Source of the DNA: Embleya sp040605455
GTDB taxonomy: Bacteria > Actinomycetota > Actinomycetes > Streptomycetales > Streptomycetaceae
Length of the DNA stretch: 12,317 nt
Direction: 5' to 3'
Assembly (NCBI RefSeq): GCF_040605455.1
Contig: NZ_JBEXCV010000207.1
Location: 1-12,317, forward strand
Shown one piece after another: positions 1 to 5,925 of the stretch. The translations under genes were made by a program, and so were the position numbers. The notes under the pieces are model-generated. The model had not been told where the DNA came from and did no database searches. It worked only from the letters and a program-made list of their open reading frames with translations. The stretch's first letter is position 1; the number at the start of each line of letters is the position of its first letter.

Positions 1-591
1 GCGCGGCGCGGTCCGGGTCGACCGCCCGGCCGGCGCGGCAACGCCTCGGCGACGCGCGAGGGCATCCTGGAGGCGGCGCGCGCCGAGTTCGCCGCGCGTG
101 GCTACGCCGGTGCCTCGGTGCGCGCGATCGCCCGGGGTGCGGGGGTGGATCCGGCGCTGGTGCACCACTACTTCGGCTCCAAGGACCGGGTGTTCATCGC
201 GGCGATGGACCTGCCGCTGGAACCCGAGGCGCTCGTCGGCCGGGTGTTCGCGGGGGGCGTCGAGCAGGCGGGCGAGCGGCTGGCCGAGGCGTTCGTGACG
301 CTGTGGGAGCACCCGGACACCGGTCCTCGGCTGCTGGCCATCTTGCGCACCGCGGTCTCCGACGGCGGCAACCCGGCGTTTCGCGAGTTCGTCGGGGCCG
401 AACTGATCGCGCGCCTGGCCGAGGGGATCGGTGGCGACGACGGGGCGCTGCGGGCGAACCTGTGCGTGAGCCAACTCCTGGGAGTCGCGCTCACCCGCTA
501 CGTGCTGCGGCTGGAGCCGATCGCCTCGACGCCGGCGGCACGGATCGCCGAACGGCTCGCGCCGATCCTGCAGCGCCATCTGACCGGCTGA
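1..591 (+). CDS. TetR-family transcriptional regulator, 5' partial
   Basis: Frame 1 is open from the first base to TGA at 589-591 (196 residues visible). The reading begins with a basic arm (RRGPGRPPGRR), typical of streptomycete TetR proteins just after the start Met, so only a few codons are probably missing. Visible residues 18-65 form the TetR DNA-binding domain: a first helix around TREGILEAARAEFAARGY, then the helix-turn-helix (about 39-58) ending in the family hallmark VHHYFGSKDRVF. The rest is an all-helical ligand/dimer domain, ending RYVLRLEPIAS, similar to the TetR C-terminal domain common in actinomycete regulators. Such proteins repress a nearby gene, often an exporter, until a small molecule binds. 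The ABC exporter at 2761-4286 is the obvious target candidate, but ilvD lies between, so this is inference. The internal ATG and GTG codons near 98-118 would remove part of the HTH and are rejected as starts. Confidence 0.93.
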   Translation, partial: ARRGPGRPPGRRGNASATREGILEAARAEFAARGYAGASVRAIARGAGVDPALVHHYFGSKDRVFIAAMDLPLEPEALVGRVFAGGVEQAGERLAEAFVTLWEHPDTGPRLLAILRTAVSDGGNPAFREFVGAELIARLAEGIGGDDGALRANLCVSQLLGVALTRYVLRLEPIASTPAARIAERLAPILQRHLTG

Positions 592-650
592 TCGCGATTC
601 GGCCCGGGTGGACCGGATCCGACCGGGCTCGCGCCGGGTCGCATGGTGGA

Positions 651-680
651 CGTCCGCGCCGCCGGTCGCGGTCGCGGACG
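651..680. repeat. Inverted repeat upstream of ilvD
   Basis: CGTCCGCG (651-658) and CGCGGACG (673-680) are perfect 8-bp inverted arms, with a 14-nt centre that can add a short inner stem. It lies 60 nt after the TetR stop and ends at the base before the TAAGCT hexamer. It could be a weak terminator for the regulator gene or an operator overlapping the ilvD promoter. No T-run follows, so the role is undecided. Apart from this and the candidate promoter, the 592-733 gap shows only short GC-rich palindromes. Confidence 0.35.
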
Positions 681-686
681 TAAGCT
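681..686 (+). promoter_or_regulatory. Candidate -10 element for ilvD
   Basis: TAAGCT fits the TANNNT pattern of streptomycete housekeeping promoters. It would start transcription near 693, giving a leader of about 40 nt. No convincing -35 hexamer is seen 17-18 bp upstream, so support is weak. Confidence 0.3.
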
Positions 687-718
687 CGAAAGCACCCCGG
701 ATCCACCGGTGAATTGCT

Positions 719-725
719 GAGAGGG
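719..725 (+). promoter_or_regulatory. ilvD: Ribosome binding site deciding the ilvD start
   Basis: GAGAGGG sits 8 nt before GTG at 734. It overlaps the first base of another in-frame GTG at 725, which it therefore could not serve. This places the start at 734 and gives an N-terminus MPQLRSRTVTHGR, as in other streptomycete IlvD proteins. Confidence 0.7.
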
Positions 726-733
726 TGTGTGCA

Positions 734-2587
734 GTGCCGCAACTCAGGTCTCGGACGGTCACCCACGGTCGCGAAATGGCGGGCGCACGCGCGCTCCTCA
801 TGGCCGCAGGCGTCAAGCGTGAGGACTTCGGCAAGCCGATCATCGCGGTTGCCAACAGCTTCACCGAGTTCGTACCGGGGCACACTCACCTCCAGCCGGT
901 CGGCCGGATCGTGTCCGAGGCGATTTCCGCGGCGGGCGGCATCCCGCGCGAGTTCAACACGATCGCCGTCGACGACGGCATCGCGATGGGCCACTCGGGC
1001 ATGCTCTACTCGCTGCCCTCGCGCGAGCTGATCGCCGACGCCGTGGAGTACATGGTCAACGCGCACCAGGCCGACGCCATGGTGTGCGTGTCGAACTGCG
1101 ACAAGATCACCCCCGGCATGCTGATGGCCGCGCTGCGGCTGAACATCCCGGCCGTGTTCGTCTCCGGCGGTCCGATGGAGGCCGGTACCGCGGTCATGGT
1201 CGACGGCCGGGTGCGCCCGCACCTGGACCTGATCACCGCGATCTCCGACTCCGCGTCCGACCAGGTCTCCGACGAGGACCTGGAGCGGATCGAGAACGCC
1301 GCGTGCCCCACGTGCGGTTCGTGTGCCGGCATGTTCACCGCCAACTCGATGAACTTCCTGGTCGAGGCGATGGGCCTGGCGCTGCCGGGCAACGGCTCGG
1401 TGCTCGCGACGCACACCGCGCGCAAGGCGTTGTACGAGGACGCGGGCCGCACGGCGGTGGAGATCACCAAGCGCTACTACGAGCAGGACGACGAGAGCGT
1501 GCTGCCGCGCAACGTGGCGACCCGGCAGGCGTTCGAGAACGCGATGGCGATGGACATCGCCATGGGCGGCTCGACCAACACGATCCTGCACCTGCTCGCG
1601 GCCGCGCAGGAGGCCGAGATGGACTTCACGATGGCCGACATCGACGCGCTCTCGCGGCGCGTGCCGTGTCTGGCCAAGGTGGCGCCGAACAACGCGCCGT
1701 ACCACGTGGAGGACGTACACCGCGCGGGCGGCGTGCCCGCGCTGCTCGGCGAGTTGTACCGCGCCGGGCTGCTGCACGAGGACGTGCGTTCGGTGCACAC
1801 CGATTCGCTCGCCGAGTGGCTCAAGACGTGGGACGTGCGCGGCGGTTCGCCTTCCGCCGAGGCGGTCGAGCTGTTCCACGCGGCGCCCGGCTGCGTGCGC
1901 TCGGCCACCGCGTTCAGCCAGTCCGAGCGCTGGGACTCGCTCGACCTGGACGTGGCCGCGGGCTGCATCCGCGACGTCGAGCACGCGTACAGCAAGGACG
2001 GCGGCCTGGGCATCCTGTACGGCAACCTCGCCGAGGCGGGCTGCGTGGTCAAGACCGCGGGCGTGGACGAGTCGATCTGGACCTTCTCCGGCCCGGCTGT
2101 GGTGGTCGAGTCGCAGGAGGCGGCCGTCGACGCGATCCTGACCAAGCGGGTCAAGGAGGGCGACGTCGTGGTCGTGCGCTACGAGGGCCCCAAGGGCGGT
2201 CCGGGCATGCAGGAGATGCTCTACCCGACGTCCTTCCTCAAGGGTCGCGGGCTCGGCGCGAAGTGTGCGCTGATCACCGACGGGCGCTTCTCCGGCGGCA
2301 CCTCGGGCCTGTCCATCGGGCACGTCTCGCCGGAGGCGGCGGCAGGCGGCACGATCGCGCTGGTCCAGGACGGCGACATCATCTCCATCGACATCCCGAA
2401 CCGGCGGATCGAGCTGGAGGTCTCCTTCGAGGAGCTGGCCGAGCGTCGCGAACGGCTGCTGCACGACCTGGGCAAGTACCGCCCGGTCGACCGCGACCGG
2501 GTGGTCAGCACCGCGTTGAAGGCGTACGCGGCGATGGCCACCAGCGCGGACAGGGGCGCGGTGCGCGACGTGTCGATGTTCGACTGA
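734..2587 (+). CDS. ilvD: Dihydroxyacid dehydratase
   Basis: This 617-residue protein matches the usual length of IlvD (EC 4.2.1.9). IlvD dehydrates 2,3-dihydroxy-isovalerate and 2,3-dihydroxy-3-methylvalerate to the 2-keto acids in valine, leucine and isoleucine synthesis, in the cytoplasm. D81 and C122-D123-K124 fall at the same numbers as the E. coli metal and cluster residues. Motif CDKITPGM (122-129) is the first IlvD/Edd signature. ACPTCGSCAGMF (190-201) holds the second cluster cysteine, C194, and GLSIGHVSPEA near the C-terminus is the second signature. At residues 47-50 the protein has VPGH, the E. coli-like form, where another IlvD class carries a further cluster cysteine. Cluster type cannot be told from sequence. 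The gene is monocistronic by appearance, with a hairpin terminator downstream, and no ilvBNC genes are nearby. The start is GTG 734, chosen by ribosome binding site and homologue N-termini. Confidence 0.98.
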   Translation: MPQLRSRTVTHGREMAGARALLMAAGVKREDFGKPIIAVANSFTEFVPGHTHLQPVGRIVSEAISAAGGIPREFNTIAVDDGIAMGHSGMLYSLPSRELIADAVEYMVNAHQADAMVCVSNCDKITPGMLMAALRLNIPAVFVSGGPMEAGTAVMVDGRVRPHLDLITAISDSASDQVSDEDLERIENAACPTCGSCAGMFTANSMNFLVEAMGLALPGNGSVLATHTARKALYEDAGRTAVEITKRYYEQDDESVLPRNVATRQAFENAMAMDIAMGGSTNTILHLLAAAQEAEMDFTMADIDALSRRVPCLAKVAPNNAPYHVEDVHRAGGVPALLGELYRAGLLHEDVRSVHTDSLAEWLKTWDVRGGSPSAEAVELFHAAPGCVRSATAFSQSERWDSLDLDVAAGCIRDVEHAYSKDGGLGILYGNLAEAGCVVKTAGVDESIWTFSGPAVVVESQEAAVDAILTKRVKEGDVVVVRYEGPKGGPGMQEMLYPTSFLKGRGLGAKCALITDGRFSGGTSGLSIGHVSPEAAAGGTIALVQDGDIISIDIPNRRIELEVSFEELAERRERLLHDLGKYRPVDRDRVVSTALKAYAAMATSADRGAVRDVSMFD

Positions 2588-2621
2588 GCCATGTCCGACT
2601 GATCCACGGCGATTGCCACAA

Positions 2622-2652
2622 GGGCGTCCCGGCTGCGGCCGGGGCGCTCTTT
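2622..2652 (+). terminator. Intrinsic terminator after ilvD
   Basis: A 12-bp stem (2622-2633 with 2638-2649, two G-U pairs) closes a TGCG tetraloop and is followed by TTT. It begins 35 nt after the ilvD stop. The T-run is short, as is usual for streptomycetes. It would separate ilvD from the ABC operon. Confidence 0.75.
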
Positions 2653-2690
2653 GTCGTGCGCGCGGGTCCCTTGTCATGCGCCCGGGCCCG
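2651..2690. repeat. Imperfect 20-bp tandem direct repeat
   Basis: Units 2651-2670 (TTGTCGTGCGCGCGGGTCCC) and 2671-2690 (TTGTCATGCGCCCGGGCCCG) are directly adjacent and agree at 16 of 20 positions. The 20-bp period is close to two helical turns. They lie between the ilvD terminator and the ABC promoter. Part of the unit, GCGCGGGTCC, recurs at 2715-2724 next to the -35 box. Confidence 0.6.
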
Positions 2691-2710
2691 TCGCGCGCCT
2701 GGGCCCCGAC

Positions 2711-2722
2711 ACCCGCGCGGGT
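2711..2722. promoter_or_regulatory. Palindromic candidate operator for the ABC operon
   Basis: ACCCGCGCGGGT is a perfect 12-bp palindrome ending 2 bp before the -35 box (2725). A dimeric regulator bound here could block RNA polymerase. The partial TetR gene at 1-591 is a candidate binder, by inference only. Confidence 0.4.
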
Positions 2723-2724
2723 CC

Positions 2725-2754
2725 TTGACGAGGGGCGGTCGGCGAGCGCATATT
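2725..2754 (+). promoter_or_regulatory. Promoter of the ABC exporter, probably giving a leaderless mRNA
   Basis: TTGACG (2725-2730) matches the -35 consensus at 5 of 6 positions. An 18-bp spacer leads to CATATT (2749-2754), 4 of 6 to TATAAT. Only 6 nt separate the -10 from ATG 2761, so the transcript should begin at or next to the start codon. No ribosome binding site is present between them. Confidence 0.65.
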
Positions 2755-2760
2755 CAACAC

Positions 2761-3552
2761 ATGATGAATTATGTCGGGGACGACGCGATCCGGGCCGAGG
2801 GGCTGCGGGTCGTGCGTGGCGGGCGCGTGGTGCTCGACGATGTCTCGTTCGTGGTGCCGCGCGGGAGTGTCACGGGGCTGCTCGGGCCGAGCGGTTGCGG
2901 CAAGAGCACACTGATGCGCGCGATCGTCGGTGTGCAGGCGCACGTGAGCGGGCGGCTGGACGTGTTGGGCCGGCCCGCCGGTCACGCCGGGCTGCGCAGC
3001 GCGATCGGCTATGTGACCCAGGCACCGTCGGTCTACGCGGACCTGACCGTGCGGGAGAACCTGCGCTACTTCGGCTCGATCCTGGGCGCCGGCACGGCCG
3101 AGGTGGACCGGGTGCTCGGCGAGGTGGACCTGACCGACCGCCGGGACGCGACCGTGGCCCGGTTGTCCGGCGGGCAGCGGGCCCGGGTCTCGCTGGCCGC
3201 CGCGCTGCTGGGCGCGCCGGAGCTGTTGGTCCTGGACGAGCCCACGGTCGGCCTCGACCCGGTGCTGCGGCGCGATCTGTGGGGCCTGTTCCACCGGCTC
3301 GCCGCCGGCGGCGTCACGCTGCTGGTGTCCAGCCATGTGATGGACGAGGCCGAGCGCTGCGACCGGCTGTTGCTGCTGCGCGACGGCGTGCTGCTCGCCG
3401 ACGACACCTTGGCCGCGCTGCTGGCGCGCACCGGGACGCAGGACGCGGAGTCGGCCTTTCTTACGCTGGTCGACGCCGCGGCCGGGCCCGGCCCGACCTC
3501 TGCCGCCCCCTCGCCTTCGGCTTCGGATTCGGTTCCCGGGAGTGCGTCATGA
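2761..3552 (+). CDS. ABC-2 type exporter, ATP-binding subunit
   Basis: This 263-residue cytoplasmic ATPase belongs to the CcmA/NodI/DrrA-like group that powers ABC-2 exporters of drugs or lipids. All nucleotide-binding motifs are intact: Walker A GPSGCGKST (42-50), Q-loop Q87, signature LSGGQ (135-139), Walker B LLVLDE (155-160) with catalytic E160, D-loop GLDP (164-167) and switch H192. It is shorter than DrrA (about 330 residues), and its C-terminal tail beyond about residue 235 is a Pro/Ala/Ser-rich low-complexity stretch. The start is the first of two consecutive ATG codons (2761 and 2764), supported by the promoter that ends 6 nt upstream. Its stop overlaps the permease start as ATGA, so the two are translationally coupled. 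The substrate is unknown. A TetR gene two genes upstream makes drug export plausible. Confidence 0.95.
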   Translation: MMNYVGDDAIRAEGLRVVRGGRVVLDDVSFVVPRGSVTGLLGPSGCGKSTLMRAIVGVQAHVSGRLDVLGRPAGHAGLRSAIGYVTQAPSVYADLTVRENLRYFGSILGAGTAEVDRVLGEVDLTDRRDATVARLSGGQRARVSLAAALLGAPELLVLDEPTVGLDPVLRRDLWGLFHRLAAGGVTLLVSSHVMDEAERCDRLLLLRDGVLLADDTLAALLARTGTQDAESAFLTLVDAAAGPGPTSAAPSPSASDSVPGSAS

Positions 3553-4286
3553 CCGGCACCGCCACCACCGCCACCGCGCGCCGTGTGCTCGCCCAGTTGC
3601 GGCACGACCCGCGCACCATCGCGCTCATGCTGCTCGTACCGTGCGTGCTGCTCACGCTGCTGTACTGGCTCTACGACGGCCGGCCGCAGCAGTTCGACCA
3701 CATCGGCGGGCCGCTGCTGGGGATCTTCCCGTTCGTGGTGATGTTCCTGGTCACCTCGGTGGCCACGCTGCGCGAGCGGTCCACCGGCACGTTGGAGCGG
3801 CTGCTCACCATGCCGATCGGCAAGCTGCAACTGATCGGCGGCTACGCGCTCGCCTTCGGTCTGGTCGCGGTGGTCCAGGCGGCCGTGGCCACCGGGCTCG
3901 CGATCGGCCTGCTCGGTCTGGACGTGGCCGGGCCGACCTGGCTGATCCTGTGCGTCGCGGTGCTGGACGCGCTGCTCGGACTCGCCCTCGGGCTGCTGGT
4001 GAGCGCGTTCGCCAACACCGAGTTCCAGGCCGTGCAGTTCCTGCCCGCGGTGATCCTGCCGCAGTTCCTGCTGTGCGGGCTGTTCGTGCCGCGAGACCAG
4101 ATGCAGCCGGTGCTCGAAGCCGTCTCCGATGTGCTCCCGCTGTCCTACGCGGTGGATGCGATGCTCCGGCTGACCACCGAGAGCGAGGTCTCCGGCCTGC
4201 TGCTTCGCGATGTCGCGGTGATCGCGGGATGCGTGCTCGCGGCCCTCGCGCTCGGTGCGCTGACCCTGCGCCGGCGCACCCCATAG
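3549..4286 (+). CDS. ABC-2 type exporter, permease subunit
   Basis: This 245-residue integral membrane protein is the partner of the ATPase encoded immediately upstream; ATG 3549 lies inside the ATGA overlap. Hydrophobic segments at about 23-41, 56-73, 97-122, 131-153, 163-180 and 221-240 give the six membrane spans expected of an ABC-2 permease. The family region is clear: PAVILPQFLLCGLFVP (166-181) followed by MQPVLEAVSDVLPLSYAVDA (185-204). The short cytoplasmic motif RERSTGTLERLLTMPIG (75-91) between spans 2 and 3 is also typical. The protein probably works as a dimer with two ATPase copies. The family resembles DrrB/NodJ, but the substrate cannot be read from sequence. The stop TAG is followed by a palindrome-rich gap before proC. 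Confidence 0.94.
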   Translation: MTGTATTATARRVLAQLRHDPRTIALMLLVPCVLLTLLYWLYDGRPQQFDHIGGPLLGIFPFVVMFLVTSVATLRERSTGTLERLLTMPIGKLQLIGGYALAFGLVAVVQAAVATGLAIGLLGLDVAGPTWLILCVAVLDALLGLALGLLVSAFANTEFQAVQFLPAVILPQFLLCGLFVPRDQMQPVLEAVSDVLPLSYAVDAMLRLTTESEVSGLLLRDVAVIAGCVLAALALGALTLRRRTP

Positions 4287-4287
4287 G

Positions 4288-4309
4288 ACACGTGTACGTA
4301 CCGTACGGT
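4288..4309. repeat. Cluster of short perfect palindromes
   Basis: Within 22 bp just after the permease stop there are three perfect palindromes: ACACGTGT (4288-4295), GTACGTAC (4294-4301) and ACCGTACGGT (4300-4309). They abut end to end with small overlaps. GTGGCCAC (4308-4315) continues the series into the large palindrome. TANNNT hexamers at 4299-4304 and 4304-4309 could be -10 elements for proC, but no -35 is seen. This looks like an operator or promoter region more than a terminator. Confidence 0.45.
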
Positions 4310-4311
4310 GG

Positions 4312-4342
4312 CCACTGGAGGCACGCGGCGTGCCTCCAGTGG
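4312..4342. repeat. Perfect 31-bp palindrome between permease and proC
   Basis: The 15-bp arms 4312-4326 (CCACTGGAGGCACGC) and 4328-4342 (GCGTGCCTCCAGTGG) are exact reverse complements around a single G at 4327. As RNA this folds to a 14-bp stem with a CGG loop. No T-run follows (ACCAACG), so it is either a U-less terminator of the ABC operon, a 5' stem of the proC mRNA, or a protein-binding site. Confidence 0.7.
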
Positions 4343-4370
4343 ACCAACGAACGCGAGAAAGTGTGGGGCC

Positions 4371-5180
4371 ATGGCTCAGCGGGTCGCCGTCGTCGGCACC
4401 GGGAAAATCGGTGAAGCGCTGTTGTCCGGAATGATCCGGGCGGGCAAGAGCCCGGGCGACCTCCTGGTCACCACGCGCCGGGCGGAGCGGGCCGAGGATC
4501 TGCGCCGCCGCTACGGCGTGGAGGCGGTCACCAACGCCGAGGCCGCCAAGGCCGCGGACATCCTGATCCTGACCGTCAAGCCGCAGGACATGGCCGCGCT
4601 GATGGACGAGTTGGCCCCGCACGTGCCCGCCGACCGGCTGATCGTCAGCGGCGCGGCGGGCATCACCACCTCCTTCCTGGAGGCCCGCCTGGCCGCCGGC
4701 ACCCCCGTGGTGCGGGTCATGTCGAACACGCCCGTGCTGGTGGACGAGGGGATGAGCGCGATCTCCGGCGGCGCGCACGCCACCGAGGAACACCTGGCGC
4801 GGGTCGAGGAGATCTTCGGCTCGGTCGGCAAGACCATCCGCGTCCCGGAGAAGCAGCAGGACGCGGTCACCGCGCTGTCCGGCTCCGGCCCGGCCTACTT
4901 CTACTTCCTGGTCGAGGCGATGACCGACGCCGGCATCCTGCTCGGGCTGCCGCGGGCCGCCGCGCACGACCTGATCGTGCAGGCCGCGGTCGGCGCGTCG
5001 GTGATGCTGCGCGACTCGGGCGAGCACCCCACGCTGCTGCGTGAGGCGGTGACCTCCCCGGCCGGCACCACGATCGCGGCGATCCGCGAGCTGGAGAACC
5101 ATGGCGTGCGCGCCGCGCTGCTGGCCGCGCTGGAGGCCGCGAGCAACCGGTCGCAGGAGATTGCCGAGGGCCTCAAGTGA
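4371..5180 (+). CDS. proC: Pyrroline-5-carboxylate reductase
   Basis: This 269-residue protein is the usual size for ProC (EC 1.5.1.2), which reduces pyrroline-5-carboxylate to proline with NAD(P)H, the last step of proline synthesis. The N-terminal Rossmann fold has GTGKIG (9-14), and VKPQDM (69-74) is the conserved cofactor-domain loop. The C-terminal helical dimer domain carries SGSGPAYFYF (170-179) and the P5CR signature around LLREAVTSPAGTT (222-234). The start at ATG 4371 gives MAQRVAVVGTGKIGEALLSG, as in streptomycete homologues. Upstream, AGAAAG (4356-4361), 9 nt away, is a weak ribosome binding site. In-frame ATG 4308 falls before the 31-bp palindrome and is unlikely. The next gene overlaps by 4 nt (GTGA). 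From recall, M. tuberculosis proC (Rv0500) also neighbours the HTH/bS22/SDR genes found further downstream here. Confidence 0.97.
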   Translation: MAQRVAVVGTGKIGEALLSGMIRAGKSPGDLLVTTRRAERAEDLRRRYGVEAVTNAEAAKAADILILTVKPQDMAALMDELAPHVPADRLIVSGAAGITTSFLEARLAAGTPVVRVMSNTPVLVDEGMSAISGGAHATEEHLARVEEIFGSVGKTIRVPEKQQDAVTALSGSGPAYFYFLVEAMTDAGILLGLPRAAAHDLIVQAAVGASVMLRDSGEHPTLLREAVTSPAGTTIAAIRELENHGVRAALLAALEAASNRSQEIAEGLK

Positions 5181-5860
5181 AGCCCGACCTGGTGATCTTC
5201 GACAACGACGGTGTGCTGGTGGACAGCGAGCCGATCGCCAATCGGGCGCTCGCCGGCCTGCTCACCGAGCTGGGCGTGCCCACCGGCTACGAGGACTCGC
5301 TGCGCGACTACCTCGGCGGCACCATGGCCCGCGTGCACACCATCGTCCGCGAGCGGGACGGTGTCACGCTGCCCGAGGACTTCGATCACGTCTACCACGA
5401 GCGGGTGTTCGCCGGGTTCCGGGCCGAACTGGAGGCCGTGGCCGGGGTCGCCGACGTGCTTGCCGCACTCGACCTCGCGGGTGTCCCGTACTGCCTGGCC
5501 TCGTCCGGCACGCACGAGCGGATCCGGCTCGCGCTGACCCGGACCGAACTGATCGGGCACTTTCCGGACGCGGTCCGGTTCAGCAGCCAGGACGTCGCAC
5601 AGGGCAAACCCGCGCCCGATCTGTTCCTGCACGCGGCGGCCGCGATGGGCGTCGATCCGGCGCGTTGCGTGGTGGTCGAGGACAGTCCGCTGGGTGTCCA
5701 GGCGGCACGGGCGGCGGGGATGACCGTCCACGGCTATGCCGCGATGACCCCGCCGGAGCGGCTGGCGGACGCCGATTCGTTGTTCAAGGACATGGCCGAC
5801 CTGCCGGAGCTACTGGGAATTCGACCGTCGCCGGGCGGTTTGTCCGCTCAGGGAATCTGA
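5177..5860 (+). CDS. HAD-superfamily sugar-phosphatase-like hydrolase
   Basis: This 227-residue protein belongs to HAD subfamily IA (beta-phosphoglucomutase/CbbY/YieH-like phosphatases). Motif I is FDNDGVLVDSE with nucleophile D9 and acid D11. A helical C1 cap spans about 20-80. Motif II is LASSG (107-111), motif III is K144 in GKPAPD, and motif IV is E168-D169 in VVVEDSPLG. All catalytic residues are present, so it should be an active phosphatase or phosphomutase on a small phosphorylated metabolite. The exact substrate cannot be assigned. The GTG start at 5177 overlaps the proC stop as GTGA, giving translational coupling, and the protein starts MKPDLVIFD with no spare N-terminal residues. 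Coupling to proC does not by itself imply a role in proline metabolism. Confidence 0.93.
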   Translation: MKPDLVIFDNDGVLVDSEPIANRALAGLLTELGVPTGYEDSLRDYLGGTMARVHTIVRERDGVTLPEDFDHVYHERVFAGFRAELEAVAGVADVLAALDLAGVPYCLASSGTHERIRLALTRTELIGHFPDAVRFSSQDVAQGKPAPDLFLHAAAAMGVDPARCVVVEDSPLGVQAARAAGMTVHGYAAMTPPERLADADSLFKDMADLPELLGIRPSPGGLSAQGI

Positions 5861-5908
5861 CGATTCATCAAAAGATCTTCCCGGCCTCTGTCCGTCGAAG
5901 TGACCCGT

Positions 5909-5918
5909 CGGTAGCGTG
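5909..5918 (+). promoter_or_regulatory. Promoter-like string upstream of the MFS gene
   Basis: CGGTAGCGTG contains TAGCGT (5912-5917), a TANNNT -10 candidate, ending 8 nt before ATG 5926. There is no ribosome binding site in CACGCCC, so a leaderless or near-leaderless mRNA is likely. The same 10-mer precedes acuC. No clear -35 is seen. Confidence 0.5.
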
Positions 5919-5925
5919 CACGCCC

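Noticed and set aside
491..2677. A 728-aa open frame on the minus strand opposite ilvD
   Set aside because: It lies antisense to a clear ilvD, its product is a His/Arg/Gly/Val-rich string with no domain, and long antisense frames are expected at this GC content.
3066..5102. A 678-aa minus-strand open frame across the ABC genes and proC
   Set aside because: Antisense to three well-supported genes, composed of Gln/Gly/His/Arg-rich low-complexity sequence, with no recognisable motif.
5851..5882. GAATC/GATTC and GGGAA/TTCCC inverted repeats around the HAD stop as a terminator
   Set aside because: Stems are only 5 bp and overlap the stop codon; likely chance.
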